NCBI GenBank assembly: GCA_016124855.1
Contig: WGMX01000021.1
Span: 81,641-145,640 of the forward strand
DNA: 64,000 bases
Reading direction: 5' to 3'
DNA from: Anaerolineaceae bacterium
Lineage (GTDB): Bacteria > Chloroflexota > Anaerolineae > Aggregatilineales > Phototrophicaceae
Shown here piece by piece: positions 27,136 to 36,641 of the stretch (position 1 is its first letter; each line of letters begins with the position of its first letter). The position numbers and the translations under genes were made by a program. The notes beneath the pieces are model-generated. The model saw nothing but the letters and a program-made list of their open reading frames with translations. It was not told the origin of the DNA and searched no databases.

Positions 27136-27696
27136 ATGGCAGATGAAACCAAACAGCGACCGACACTCGATTTAGAAATCAACGTCAACGATTTTTTGGC
27201 GTTTTACTGGTTGAAAGATGAATTGGTGGAATTTTGTCGGGCGAACGGTTTGCCAACCAGTGGATCAAAAGGCGAAATCTCCGAACGCATCGCTCATTTT
27301 CTAAGGACGGGTGAACTCTTGCTGCAGGAGAAGCGACCGAAGCTCAAAGGCGATGGGCAAGTGCCGACGTTGGATACGGTAATCACAGGCGATTATCGTT
27401 CCGACCAGATCAATCGGGCGTTTTTTGAGGAAGTCATCGGTAAGCACTTTCATTTTTCGACCGCGTTCCAGCAATTTTTTAAGGACAATGTGGGCAAGAC
27501 TTTTGGCGATGCGGTGAAATAGTGGTACACGCTGGAGGAACGCGCAAAACGCGGCGAGAAAAAAGCGATTGCGCCTCAGTTCGAGTACAACCGATTTATC
27601 CGCGAGTATCACGAACAGAACCCTGATTCGACACACGCGGCGGCGGTGGCGGCGTGGAAAGTCTATCGGGGACAGCGGCGGGGAGGTGCGGGGTGA
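27136..27696 (+). pseudogene. SAP-domain/DUF6434-like protein interrupted by an in-frame amber codon
   Basis: The reading frame from ATG 27136 (AAAGGG with 9-nt spacing) encodes a SAP-like helix-extended-loop-helix (WLKDELVEFCRANGLPTSG, then KGEISERIAHFLRTG), then a DUF6434-like part with FNVAF-type sequence HFSTAFQQFFKDN and GKTFGDAVK. At 27520-27522 is TAG. The same frame continues without loss of quality to TGA at 27694: WYTLEERAKRG, APQFEYNRFIREY, NPDSTHAAAVAAWK, which is the expected end of that family. So a single nonsense change has split an otherwise intact gene, or the codon is read through. SAP motifs bind DNA or RNA; the role is unknown. Confidence 0.7.
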
Positions 27697-27721
27697 GGAG
27701 TGACGGGTTAGAATAGGTAAA

Positions 27722-27768
27722 TTCAACTCCCACCCCAGCCTTCCCCCGTAAACGAGGGAGGAAGTAAA
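27722..27768. repeat. Intergenic CCC-rich inverted repeat, copy c
   Basis: ACTCCCACCCCAGCC, then CTTCCCCCGT pairing with ACGAGGGAGGAAG through a short loop. Related to 21823 and 22939. Confidence 0.45.
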
Positions 27769-27838
27769 ACCAAAGCGATAACAGTGGTGATGGGTAAGAA
27801 AATAATAAAAATGACTTACGGTAAAAGGAACAGGCATT

Positions 27839-29230
27839 ATGGTAGCTTCAATCCGTGAAAATCCGGTGATTAATCCCTATGACGGCAGTGTGATTGGACA
27901 TGTGCCGGAGTTCAGCGAGCAAGATGTACGCGATGCGATTGGTCGGGCAGCGGCGGCGGCTCCAATGATGGCAGCAATGCCGGCCCACCAACGCGGCAGC
28001 ATTTTGAACAAAGCGGCGCAAATTATCGCCAGCCAAGCCGATGAAATCGGGCGGATTATGGCGCGGGAAAATGGCAAGCCGATGAAGTATGCTAAAGGCG
28101 AAGCGATGCGGGCAGTTGATACATTTAACTTCGCGGCAGACGAGGCGCGGAGGCTGCATGGCGAAACCATTCCGCTGGATGCTTCTCCGGGAGGTGTGGG
28201 CAAGATTGGTTATTACATCCGTGTGCCGGTGGGTGTGGTGGCAGCGATAACACCGTTTAATTTTCCGTTGAATTTGTCTGTTCACAAACTTGCTCCGGCG
28301 ATTGCCGCGGGCTGCCCGGTGGTGATGAAACCCGCACCGTTCACACCGATGACGGTGCTGAAGCTGGCGGAGATTATGCGCGAAGCCGGTTTGCCTGATG
28401 GCGCGTTTGAGGTCGTTACAGGTGGAGCAGAAGTCGGCAGTTGGCTAACGACTGATCCGCGCATTTCGATGATTTCCTTCACAGGCAGTCCGGCAGTGGC
28501 ACATCATATCAGCAAGGCGGCTGGTTTACGGCGGGTGGTATTGGAACTGGGCGGCAACGCGGCGACGATTGTGGATGAAGACGCTAATATCGACGCGGCG
28601 GTGAACCGGACGGTGATGGGCAGCTTCGCTTACAGCGGGCAGGTGTGCATCAGTGTGCAGCGGTTATATATCCACCAGAAGCGTTATGATGAGTTTCGGA
28701 GCAAGTTCCTCGCGGCAACCGAGAAGTTGGTTTTGGGCGATCCGTTGAATGACGCAACCGATGTTGGGCCGTTGATTAATGATGCTGCAGCCGAACGGAT
28801 TGATATGTGGTTGAAGGAAGCCGTTAATCAAGGGGCGACGGTTGCGATTGGTGGCACGCGCGACGGACGGATGTATAAGCCAACCGTTTTAGAGAACGTC
28901 AAACCGGATATGCAGATTATGTGCGCCGAGGCATTCGGGCCGCTGGTGAACTTCGTCCCGTTTGACAATTTTGAAGACGCGCTGGCGATGGCTGATGAAG
29001 GGACATTCGGTTTGCAAGCTGGTGTCTATACGCGCGATTTGAACAAGGCGATGCGGGCAGTTCAGCGTTTGAATGTGGGCGGCGTTATTATCAACGATGT
29101 GCCAACGCTGCGAATTGATAACATGCCCTACGGCGGAAACAAAGACAGCGGCGTTGGACGTGAAGGGCCGCGCTTCGCCGTCGAGGAAATGACGACGCTT
29201 AAAGCCGTGATTATCAATATGGGCGTATGA
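27839..29230 (+). CDS. NAD(P)-dependent aldehyde dehydrogenase
   Basis: 463 residues of the aldehyde dehydrogenase superfamily, which oxidises aldehydes to acids with NAD(P). Seen: ITPFNFPLNLSVHK (cofactor fold), the glycine motif FTGSPAVAHHI, general base Glu236 in LELGGNA, and nucleophile Cys270 in GQVCISVQ. The C-terminal DSGVGREGP is typical. It resembles the short (about 460) lactaldehyde/succinate-semialdehyde group. AAGGA lies about 10 nt before the ATG. It is followed by two aldo/keto reductases on the same strand, suggesting sugar or aldehyde metabolism. The exact substrate is not determined. Confidence 0.92.
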   Translation: MVASIRENPVINPYDGSVIGHVPEFSEQDVRDAIGRAAAAAPMMAAMPAHQRGSILNKAAQIIASQADEIGRIMARENGKPMKYAKGEAMRAVDTFNFAADEARRLHGETIPLDASPGGVGKIGYYIRVPVGVVAAITPFNFPLNLSVHKLAPAIAAGCPVVMKPAPFTPMTVLKLAEIMREAGLPDGAFEVVTGGAEVGSWLTTDPRISMISFTGSPAVAHHISKAAGLRRVVLELGGNAATIVDEDANIDAAVNRTVMGSFAYSGQVCISVQRLYIHQKRYDEFRSKFLAATEKLVLGDPLNDATDVGPLINDAAAERIDMWLKEAVNQGATVAIGGTRDGRMYKPTVLENVKPDMQIMCAEAFGPLVNFVPFDNFEDALAMADEGTFGLQAGVYTRDLNKAMRAVQRLNVGGVIINDVPTLRIDNMPYGGNKDSGVGREGPRFAVEEMTTLKAVIINMGV

Positions 29231-29368
29231 GTCTCATAGATTTCTGTTAGATCGGTAAGACGACTCCGAGAATTTCCGTCATTTGTTAAAGCAGCGACCT
29301 GCTCTTTTTAGTCTTGTCGCTGCGCAATTTCTTCGACGACAGCATTTATTCAAAGAGAGAAATGAAAT

Positions 29369-30253
29369 ATGACCACAGCGACTGCAACCGCAAGCGGAAC
29401 ATTTATGTTGGGTGGGGACATCCAGATCAACCGGATGGGATTTGGTGCGATGCGCATCACGGGTAAGGGCATATGGGGCGAACCGGAAGACCGCCCTGAA
29501 GCGCTGCGGGTACTCAAACGTTTGCCTGAATTGGGTGTGAACTTCATTGATACAGCAGATGCTTACGGGCCAGATGTGAGCGAAGATTTGATCCATGAAG
29601 CGCTGTATCCTTATGGTGACATCATCATTGCCACGAAGGGAGCACATACGCGGCAAGGGCCAGATCAATGGGTTCCGGTTGGTCGTCGTGAGTATTTGAT
29701 ACAAGCCGTTAAGATGAGTTTGCGGCGGTTGGGACTTGAGCGTATCGATTTGTGGCAACTGCACCGCATCGACCCTAAAACGAGCTACGAGGAACAATTT
29801 GGCGCGATTGCCGACATGCAAAAAGAAGGTCTTATCCGGCATGTGGGGTTGAGCGAAGTCAGCATCAAAGAAATCGAAGCGGCCCAGAAATATTTCAAGG
29901 TCGTCAGCGTGCAAAATTTGTATAATCTGACATATCGTCGTACCGAGGACGTTCTGGATTACTGTGAGAAGAACAATATCGCATTCATCCCATGGTTTCC
30001 GCTAGGTGGCGGTGATTTGAGCAAAGAAGGCGGCCTGATGGATACGATTGCCAAGAAGCTGGGGGCGACACAGTCACAGGTGGCGTTGGCATGGGTTCTC
30101 AAGCGCAGCCCGGTTATGCTGCCAATCCCCGGCACGAGCAAGGTCAAGCACTTGGAAGAGAACGTGGCGGCTTCAAGTCTGGAACTTTCCGACGACGATT
30201 TCAAGGCACTGGATAAGGCCGGTAACGACGAATGGAAGGCCAAACGCAATTAA
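29369..30253 (+). CDS. Aldo/keto reductase
   Basis: 294 residues, a TIM-barrel NADPH-dependent oxidoreductase. The tetrad is visible: Asp in [10 protein letters not shown], Tyr in DAYG, Lys in IIATKGAH and His in LWQLHRID. The C-terminal cofactor part [15 protein letters not shown] matches YdbC/Tas-like members. GAGAGA precedes the ATG. It lies between the aldehyde dehydrogenase and a second aldo/keto reductase and is followed by its own terminator. Substrate unknown. Confidence 0.92.
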   Translation: MTTATATASGTFMLGGDIQINRMGFGAMRITGKGIWGEPEDRPEALRVLKRLPELGVNFIDTADAYGPDVSEDLIHEALYPYGDIIIATKGAHTRQGPDQWVPVGRREYLIQAVKMSLRRLGLERIDLWQLHRIDPKTSYEEQFGAIADMQKEGLIRHVGLSEVSIKEIEAAQKYFKVVSVQNLYNLTYRRTEDVLDYCEKNNIAFIPWFPLGGGDLSKEGGLMDTIAKKLGATQSQVALAWVLKRSPVMLPIPGTSKVKHLEENVAASSLELSDDDFKALDKAGNDEWKAKRN

Positions 30254-30288
30254 GTTTGTGGCGGCAAGCAGGGCATTAGCAATTAATC

Positions 30289-30314
30289 GGGGAGTGTCAG
30301 CACTCCCCTTTTCA
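30289..30314 (+). terminator. Rho-independent terminator
   Basis: GGGGAGTG (30289-30296), loop TCAG, CACTCCCC (30301-30308), then TTTTC. It separates the two aldo/keto reductase genes. Confidence 0.75.
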
Positions 30315-30333
30315 TATAAAAATGGAGGTTATT

Positions 30334-31284
30334 ATGCAAACACGACAGCTTGGTAATTCCGATTTACAGCTTACGCGGATTGGTTACGGCGCATGGGCAA
30401 TTGGCGGCGGAGATTGGCAGTTTGGATGGGGCAACCAAGATGATGCGGATTCGATTTCAGCTATTCACGCGGCATTAGATGGCGGCATCAACTGGATTGA
30501 TACAGCAGCAGTCTATGGATTGGGACATTCTGAAGAAGTCGTGGCGAAGGCTTTAAAAGGTCGGAGCAAACGACCTTATGTTTTCACCAAGTGTTCGCGG
30601 CGTTGGAATGACGAACGGATTATTTACAGTAGCCTCAGAGAAATCCGCAAGGAAGTCGAAAACAGCTTAAGACGACTGCAAGTCGATGTGATTGACTTGT
30701 ACCAAGTCCATTGGCCTAACCCTGATGAAGATGTCGAAGTGGGTTGGACGGAAATGGCGAAGCTCAAAGAAGAAGGCAAGCTTCGCTGGATTGGAGTTTC
30801 GAACTTCAACGTGGCACAGATGGAACGGGCAGCGAAGATCGCGCCGATTACATCTTTGCAACCACCTTACTCGCTGATTGAGCGAAAAGTCGAGGCGGAA
30901 ATTCTACCTTACTGCGAACAGCATAACATCGGCGTGATCAATTACTCGCCAATGGGTGCCGGATTATTGACTGGCGCGATGACTATGGAGCGGGCACGTA
31001 ACTTGCCAGACAACGATTGGCGAAGCCGCAGCGATAACTTCCGTGAACCGCGCATCTTGCGACATCTTCAGTTGGTGGAGATTTTAAAGGCCATTGGCGA
31101 GAAACACGGCAGATCATCAGGCGAAGTGGCGGTTGCGTGGACACTGCGACTGCCTACGGTCACGGCAGCGATTGTCGGGGCGCGAAGTGCGAAACAAGTC
31201 GAGGGCATTATCGGGGCATTGGATTTTGGTTTGAGCGCGGACGAGGTTGAGCAGATCGAGGCGTTTTGTCGCGCTAACCCTTAG
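30334..31284 (+). CDS. Aldo/keto reductase
   Basis: 316 residues. Tetrad: Asp and Tyr in NWIDTAAVYGLGHSE, Lys in YVFTKCSR and His in DLYQVHWPN. The C-terminal SxKQVE-type cofactor site reads VGARSAKQVEG. It resembles the AKR11/AKR13-like general reductases. Start ATG 30334 has GGAGG 5 nt upstream; the ATG at 30322 would overlap that site. It is only distantly like the preceding reductase, so not a recent duplicate. Substrate unknown. Confidence 0.92.
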   Translation: MQTRQLGNSDLQLTRIGYGAWAIGGGDWQFGWGNQDDADSISAIHAALDGGINWIDTAAVYGLGHSEEVVAKALKGRSKRPYVFTKCSRRWNDERIIYSSLREIRKEVENSLRRLQVDVIDLYQVHWPNPDEDVEVGWTEMAKLKEEGKLRWIGVSNFNVAQMERAAKIAPITSLQPPYSLIERKVEAEILPYCEQHNIGVINYSPMGAGLLTGAMTMERARNLPDNDWRSRSDNFREPRILRHLQLVEILKAIGEKHGRSSGEVAVAWTLRLPTVTAAIVGARSAKQVEGIIGALDFGLSADEVEQIEAFCRANP

Positions 31285-31302
31285 GATTATGACACAAATA
31301 GA

Positions 31303-31334
31303 TGTACAGAACGGTCCCACAACCGCTCTGTACA
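31303..31334. terminator. Hairpin at the 3' end of the reductase gene
   Basis: TGTACAGA (31303-31310) and TCTGTACA (31327-31334) pair perfectly, with an inner CGGT/ACCG. The stem is long but no clear T-run follows; it lies between convergent genes and may act on either strand. Confidence 0.45.
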
Positions 31335-31368
31335 CGCGCAAATGGTATTGGCACTTAACAAACCATTA

Positions 31369-31533
31369 TTAGCCAGATGAAACCGGGGCATGACCGGTGC
31401 GACGCGAGCGACGACGAATGATTTTAAGGTTCTGCTTTTTTTCGCGCCGTTTTTGATGCTTGGCCTCAACATCCTCATCATGATAAGGGTTGTGCTTACG
31501 ATTCTCGGCGCCGGGTCTATCTTTACTTGCCAT
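31369..31533 (-). CDS. Small, highly basic protein (54 residues)
   Basis: A short frame with a very good ribosome site, GGGGAG 6 nt before the ATG at 31533. The product begins MASKDRPGAENRKHNPYHD and continues with HQKRREKKQNLKIIRRRSRR, about a third of residues being Lys or Arg. No TM or signal sequence. It could bind nucleic acid or ribosomes. I do not recognise a family; the ribosome site and charge pattern are the evidence for a gene. Confidence 0.55.
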   Translation of the reverse strand: MASKDRPGAENRKHNPYHDEDVEAKHQKRREKKQNLKIIRRRSRRTGHAPVSSG

Positions 31534-31650
31534 GATGGTCTCCCCTCAAACAAATAAATCACCTCAACTGTGACTATACCCGTTTAATGAGTTTCGTCCA
31601 CGTGACAAATGAACTCGGGTTAAGGTGATATTCGTCGTAGGAAAGACAAT

Positions 31651-32343
31651 TTAGAGTGTGCGTCTGCGTTTGGGGCGCGGCATGTCTTCGATACGCGCGG
31701 TGAAGTGTGATGCCATATATCCATAAATCGGAACAGCCAAAGCAGGCGCCGCTGCTTGTCCGATGCAAGGAATAGCAAACAAAATCAGCAGGATAAAATT
31801 AATGACAAGTGTGAAGAAAATCCACTGCAAGGTGTCGTTAAAGTGGCGGTAGACCGTTCCAAATAAGTCGCCAAATTGAAAGAACACGCCAATATTATCT
31901 TCTTCGGCATAGCGTCCTATGGCAAGGGCAAACATCGGCCACGTAATGAAGTTATAGAGCAGCAGCAGCGGCACGATACAGCACCAGACCCCATAACCAA
32001 TGGCACTGCCGATAAAATTATCACCCCAAAAGCTGGAAGTCGTGACGTAACAACAGATTGGAATGAGCAAGGGCAAGTTATAGACAATCAATGCAGCTAG
32101 AACATTGCCGCCCTTACGGAGTTTTTCGGTGAAACCTGCCCAGTGGGGTAAAGGCGTGGTTAGGCCACTGTTGATATTATGGATGAGTTCGACCATATAA
32201 CCGAAGAGCAGCGCCCATCCAAGCAAGCCGATTAGCAAAACAGAACCAAAGGTCGAAAATAAGGCAATGCCAGCACTAATGAGCAGCTTGGTAGCCCATT
32301 CGCGATCATCGAGAATATAGGTAAACGCTCGACCAATATCCAA
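31651..32343 (-). CDS. DUF4013-family membrane protein (TTG start)
   Basis: About 230 residues with four to six TM helices, in a typical DUF4013 pattern: an N-terminal DIGRAFTYILDDREW before the first helix, GYMVELIHNINSG after the second, and a C-terminal RIEDMPRPKRRRTL. No ATG fits. The TTG at 32343 is preceded by a perfect AGGAGG with 7-nt spacing, so I take it as the start; longer frames to 32400 have no such site and weak N-terminal sequence. Function of DUF4013 is unknown. Confidence 0.8.
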   Translation of the reverse strand: MDIGRAFTYILDDREWATKLLISAGIALFSTFGSVLLIGLLGWALLFGYMVELIHNINSGLTTPLPHWAGFTEKLRKGGNVLAALIVYNLPLLIPICCYVTTSSFWGDNFIGSAIGYGVWCCIVPLLLLYNFITWPMFALAIGRYAEEDNIGVFFQFGDLFGTVYRHFNDTLQWIFFTLVINFILLILFAIPCIGQAAAPALAVPIYGYMASHFTARIEDMPRPKRRRTL

Positions 32344-32584
32344 TTGCAGACCTCCTGCGGAAGATGCGGGGATTATGCATGGGCAAGAGCATTTCGACAA
32401 GATAGAGACAAGTTGAACGTCACTAATCAGTCAAGCTGATAGATGAGCCCTTATTGCAAAGAGCGGCAGTAGGGAAGACATAATCGTCGTATGGTTGTGG
32501 AGAAAGATTTGAACCGTTATCAGAATTGGGCTATGCTCATCGGGCTATCTATTATATAAACTAGATCAATATGGGGTGAGAAAG

Positions 32585-32953
32585 ATGACCACAAACAATG
32601 ATACGCTAAAACAAATCCTTGATGCATTCAACCAACACGATCTTGACGCGATTATGGAATTTTTCGCCGATGACTGCGTATTCGACATGCCGCGCGGCCC
32701 ACATCCATGGGGCAGCCGCTTCGTGGGAAAAGCGGAAGTAAGAGAAGGACTCGCCAGCCGCTTCAGTGGTCTACCCGATGTGCATTACGGTGATGACACA
32801 CACTGGGTGTGTGGTGATCGCGGTGTTTCGGAGTGGCTGCTGACAGGGACGACTATGTCCGGCGTTTCGGTGCGGGTACGGGGCTGTGACCACTGGCAGT
32901 TCCGTGACGGCAAAGTGGTGCGGAAGGACTCTTACTGGAAGATTGTCGAATAA
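32585..32953 (+). CDS. SnoaL-like (NTF2 fold) protein
   Basis: 122 residues, a small alpha/beta cone of the SnoaL/NTF2-like group: FNQHDLDAIMEFFADDCVFDMPRG at the N-terminus and the C-terminal strand CDHWQFRDGKVVRKDSYWK. Members are isomerases, cyclases or simple binding proteins; no class can be assigned. GGGG with TGAG lies just upstream of ATG 32585. It converges closely (10 bp) with the thioredoxin-like gene. Confidence 0.82.
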   Translation: MTTNNDTLKQILDAFNQHDLDAIMEFFADDCVFDMPRGPHPWGSRFVGKAEVREGLASRFSGLPDVHYGDDTHWVCGDRGVSEWLLTGTTMSGVSVRVRGCDHWQFRDGKVVRKDSYWKIVE

Positions 32954-32963
32954 AGTTGGCCGA

Positions 32964-33569
32964 CTAAGTGGATGCCAGCTTACTCATGTATCCGTCGATG
33001 TCTTCTTGGCGCAGCATTCCGAAGTGGCGGAAACGAATCACACCATCTTTATCCACAATAAAGGTGGTTGGCAGCGCGTTGATGCCATAGGCTGTGTAGA
33101 CTTCGATATTTGAGTCGAGCAGCACGTTTAGTCCACTAATTTCATTTTGTTTGAAGTAAGTGGTAATTTGATCGGCTGATTCGCCGGCATTGACGGCCAA
33201 AACCATCGCACCATCACTGCCCTGCTGTGTCATAAACCGTTCTAAAGTCGGCAATTCCACCTGACACGGGCCGCACCATGTGGCCCAGAAGTTGACAAAG
33301 GTGACACGGCCTTTGTAGTCGGTCAGTTGGTGCTTGGCACCATCCAAACCGGTGAGCGAAAAATCCGGCGCGGCTTCGCCAACTAAGGACACAAAATCGG
33401 ATGACACCGCTTGGGGAGTCGGTGAAACAGGCTGACTGCCGAACCCACCTTCGCTAATCGCCAGTGCAACAGCCGCAATAATGCCAAACAGCGGGATAAT
33501 CAGAAAGACTAAGAGGATGGGAGATGGGCCGTTTGGCTTCACCGGCGGCTGTGATGTTACTTCACTCAT
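32964..33569 (-). CDS. TlpA-like membrane-anchored thioredoxin
   Basis: 201 residues: an N-terminal anchor (about 17-38), a short linker, then a thioredoxin domain of the TlpA/ResA/AhpC-TSA group with active site WATWCGPC and cis-Pro in ALPTTFIVD. It probably reduces disulfides outside the membrane, for instance in cytochrome c maturation. No cytochrome genes adjoin. It follows the TolB-like gene on the same strand with a 28-bp gap, so they may share an operon. Confidence 0.9.
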   Translation of the reverse strand: MSEVTSQPPVKPNGPSPILLVFLIIPLFGIIAAVALAISEGGFGSQPVSPTPQAVSSDFVSLVGEAAPDFSLTGLDGAKHQLTDYKGRVTFVNFWATWCGPCQVELPTLERFMTQQGSDGAMVLAVNAGESADQITTYFKQNEISGLNVLLDSNIEVYTAYGINALPTTFIVDKDGVIRFRHFGMLRQEDIDGYMSKLAST

Positions 33570-33597
33570 GTTTCGTCCTAAGCACTACACTACAACA

Positions 33598-35133
33598 TTA
33601 CGGAACCCAACGCGGAAAGTAAGCGTTATCCACTACTTTCACCAACGCCTTGGTTTGCATATCATACGTCCAAATTTGCGGAAGACCACGGTTATTGGGA
33701 TCATTCATGGCAACCGGATCAGGAAAGCGCTGCATCACAAGCTGTGTTCCCGTTGGGTCTAGAGCGAAAAAACCATTCTGATAATCGGGGTCTACAACCA
33801 GTGGTTCGGCCTTTGAGTCCAGTGGATTAACCTCGTAAATTTGTCTGCCGCGTGTGGTTCGTTCGTCCAAATAACGCCGTCCAACAACCAAAAATTTGCC
33901 ATCGGGACTCCAGACGGCATCTTGATCATCCACCGGATCATCAGGCGTGGTTAGGCGCTGAATATTCTTGTTGACCAAGTCCACAATTTGCATGTAGCTG
34001 GTGGCTTCATTGTTGGCCAGCGTGACTTCAGGGTATATCAATTTCGTGCCATCCGGTGAAAGTTCACCGGGATTGCCATATTTGCTGGGCACGACCTCGG
34101 TGGTGCTGTCGCGGAAATCGTGCACTAAAATTCCTTGACTTCTAAAATCAAACATCGAGATACGTGTGCCATCCGCCGACCAACGGACGCCGTAACCCAG
34201 AATTTGCGAGTCATCAAACAAGGGGCGAGTTGTGGCAGGTGTACTGCTGAGGTCAATTATCCAGATGCGGGTGGGACTCGCGCCGACTTGATTGGACATA
34301 GCGCTGTTCAGGTCAATCCGTTCGTAGGCAATCAACTGACCGTCAGGCCGCCAAACGGGTGTTTTGCATTCGGCATCAGCACAGTTGGTCAATTGTTGGA
34401 TAGCGCCGGACTCCACATCTAACATTTTGATGTCCATCGTGCCTGTGGTGGTGTTTTTCTCGGTAAAGGCGATTTTACTGCCATCGGGACTGACACCATA
34501 ATCATAAATACCTGATGGACTGTTGGTCACTTGATGCGCCGAACCGGGAACCAGCGGATCGGCTACCCACAGGTTCATCGGAACGCTGTCAGAAGGGGCT
34601 AAATAAGCAACTCGTGGCGTTCGAACCGTGAAACTATAGTGATATTCCGAAATGACCTTGCGCCCACTATCACTGGTCGCACCGGGTTTTAACTGAACTT
34701 GATAAGCCGCGCCGAGAATCAGCGGTTTAGTCGGGCGAAAATTAAATGTTGTTCCGCTCCACGTCACAGTGCCGTCGACTGTTGCCAAAATATCGCTGTC
34801 GGTCAAATCGGCATCTTTTTTATCCGGCGAAACTTGCACGACTTTGATGCTGGGCGGCACCGTCACACGGTTCATACTTTCGCTGAACTGCATAACTATT
34901 GAACTGGTACTGCGTGCCACACCCAAGGGCGCAACTCGCTGCAACGTCACGCCGACACGATCACCCAAGATCATGACAAAACCTGTCAGCCCAAGTAACA
35001 ATAACAAAATGAAAAGAACACGGCGGTCAAAGTGATTGAGCTTTAAGAAGGTCGTGCGGGATGTTACTAAACGTGCTTTGGGAACAGATGATGTTTTGGC
35101 AGGCCGTTGTAAATCTGATTGATCCGATTGCAT
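33598..35133 (-). CDS. Membrane-anchored protein with Ig-like domain and TolB-type beta-propeller
   Basis: About 511 residues. One TM (about 37-60) follows a basic cytoplasmic stretch. Next is a Big_5/SbsA-type Ig-like domain (about 65-180): FSESMNR and an AAYQVQLKPGATSDSG segment. From about 190 to the end is a PD40/WD40-like propeller with recurring SPDGSKIAFTE, RPDGQLIAYE, SADGTRISM, SPDGTKLIYP and SPDGKFLVVG blades, as in TolB and prolyl peptidases. No peptidase domain is fused. The start at 35133 is chosen for the charged N-terminus; the ATG at 35184 is an alternative. It may monitor or bind extracellular ligands. Confidence 0.8.
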   Translation of the reverse strand: MQSDQSDLQRPAKTSSVPKARLVTSRTTFLKLNHFDRRVLFILLLLLGLTGFVMILGDRVGVTLQRVAPLGVARSTSSIVMQFSESMNRVTVPPSIKVVQVSPDKKDADLTDSDILATVDGTVTWSGTTFNFRPTKPLILGAAYQVQLKPGATSDSGRKVISEYHYSFTVRTPRVAYLAPSDSVPMNLWVADPLVPGSAHQVTNSPSGIYDYGVSPDGSKIAFTEKNTTTGTMDIKMLDVESGAIQQLTNCADAECKTPVWRPDGQLIAYERIDLNSAMSNQVGASPTRIWIIDLSSTPATTRPLFDDSQILGYGVRWSADGTRISMFDFRSQGILVHDFRDSTTEVVPSKYGNPGELSPDGTKLIYPEVTLANNEATSYMQIVDLVNKNIQRLTTPDDPVDDQDAVWSPDGKFLVVGRRYLDERTTRGRQIYEVNPLDSKAEPLVVDPDYQNGFFALDPTGTQLVMQRFPDPVAMNDPNNRGLPQIWTYDMQTKALVKVVDNAYFPRWVP

Positions 35134-35317
35134 CGCGTATCTAATCTCACGATTGGTATACACCTTGCCCGGAACACAACCCATAGTTTATAAAGCTGCT
35201 TCCGAGAAGGTGTTACGATAGCACAGGTTGCCGCCTGCCGCGAGTGCGTGTATGCTGTTTCTCATGTCGCGATAAGCTATCCTCCAGATTCTTTACAAGA
35301 TTGGCTGATTTCAATTT

Positions 35318-36424
35318 ATGCTCAATATTAACCCGACCAACAAGAAAATGATTCTTTCGGTAGATGGCGGAGGTGTGCGCGGCATCGTGACGATTGCGAT
35401 GCTGGCAGAATTAGAACGGCAGACCGGCAAAACCTGCACCGAGATGTTTGATATGGTAGCGGGAACCAGCACGGGCGCGATTATCGCAGCAGGAATTGGA
35501 CTGGGAATTTCGGCACAAGAACTGCTGCAAGAAGTGTACCGGACACGGCTGCCGCAAGCTTTTCGATCTCAACCGAGAGGTGTGCTGCTCTATTTGAAAT
35601 ATTTATTGGGCGGACTGCGAAACTTTTATGATCTACAACCGTTTATCGAAGCGCTGGCACCGTTCGCACAGGGCAAACAAATCAAGGACTTTAGCAAGCC
35701 GATTGTCTTTATGACGACACGGGATGTACGCACCGCTAACACCTATTACATTGTCAGTAAAGGGCCGGGTGCAGGACGATTCGCATACTGGCCCATTAGT
35801 GGGGCAGTCGGTGCAAGCGGTGCAGCGCCCGTTTATTTCGCGCCGGTGCTTGGCAACCTGATTGATGGAGGAGTTGGCTTAACTGGTAATCCGTGCTTGG
35901 TGGCAACGGTTGAGGCAATGGAATATATCGGCGCGGCAGAAGGCTTTGTCGACGGGAATGTAATTCATTATTCGCTGGGAACGGGCTATCCGCCGCGAAC
36001 GTATGTCGATGGCGCGGGAGGCCGCTTCTGGCTACTGGAGTGGGTCAGATATATCATCAACCAGACGTTGGATGACACCACGCTGGAACAGGTTTTTATG
36101 ACACGCAAAATCTACGACAAGCGGGTCGATTTCCGGCGATATAATCCGTATATCCAGACTGAAAGTGTGCGCGATGTGCTGGGTATTTCGCTGACGGGCA
36201 GACCTGACCCTTCGAGCATCGGTTCGGGATTGGAAGATTTTGAACAGCCCCAAATTGAACTCCTTGAAGAGATTGGGCGTATATACGCTACCAAAGTCGA
36301 TTGGACTGAATCCGGTTATCTGCCGTGGCTGGATTCAGGGCCAGATAAAGGGGATGGGCGTGATGGTGGGCATCCCCTGCCGGGAATTGCGGACACCAAT
36401 TGGGTAGGGTCAGCATATATCTAG
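35318..36424 (+). CDS. Patatin-like phospholipase
   Basis: 368 residues of the patatin fold. The oxyanion loop is SVDGGGVRGIV, the nucleophile elbow GTSTG has Ser51, and the catalytic Asp is Asp183 in IDGGVG, giving a complete Ser-Asp dyad. It probably hydrolyses acyl esters of membrane lipids. The length and CapV-like text (EMFDMVAGTSTGAI) resemble bacterial patatins found both in lipid turnover and in anti-phage systems, but no cyclic nucleotide synthase adjoins. It is followed, 31 bp on, by a 61-residue membrane peptide. The ribosome site is weak. Confidence 0.9.
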   Translation: MLNINPTNKKMILSVDGGGVRGIVTIAMLAELERQTGKTCTEMFDMVAGTSTGAIIAAGIGLGISAQELLQEVYRTRLPQAFRSQPRGVLLYLKYLLGGLRNFYDLQPFIEALAPFAQGKQIKDFSKPIVFMTTRDVRTANTYYIVSKGPGAGRFAYWPISGAVGASGAAPVYFAPVLGNLIDGGVGLTGNPCLVATVEAMEYIGAAEGFVDGNVIHYSLGTGYPPRTYVDGAGGRFWLLEWVRYIINQTLDDTTLEQVFMTRKIYDKRVDFRRYNPYIQTESVRDVLGISLTGRPDPSSIGSGLEDFEQPQIELLEEIGRIYATKVDWTESGYLPWLDSGPDKGDGRDGGHPLPGIADTNWVGSAYI

Positions 36425-36455
36425 ATGAAACGCGATTTATTCAGGATAAAACCGT

Positions 36456-36641
36456 ATGAAAGTCTATCGCGGCTGCATGATGGCAGTGTTCGGAGTCATA
36501 ATCGGCGTATTCTCGCTGCTGTTTAGCCAAACATTCGGACTGTTGGGACTGCTGCTGCCTCCGGCGATGCTGACCGTCACCTACGCAATCGTATCGGCCA
36601 TCATTGAAGAACTGGCATGGCTGCTGGGGGGCGACGAATAG
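36456..36641 (+). CDS. Small membrane protein, 61 residues (pair member 1)
   Basis: Two hydrophobic helices with a central GLLGLLLPP and the C-terminal end acidic (LLGGDE). The next gene has the same length and the same spaced pattern: MKVY and MNRY starts, MAV and IAV, GLLGLL in the middle. They are probably tandem duplicates. It follows the patatin and may be co-expressed. Function unknown. Confidence 0.55.
   Translation: MKVYRGCMMAVFGVIIGVFSLLFSQTFGLLGLLLPPAMLTVTYAIVSAIIEELAWLLGGDE

Noticed and set aside
29279..29914. 211-codon minus-strand frame over an aldo/keto reductase
   Set aside because: Antisense; the plus strand has the full AKR tetrad.
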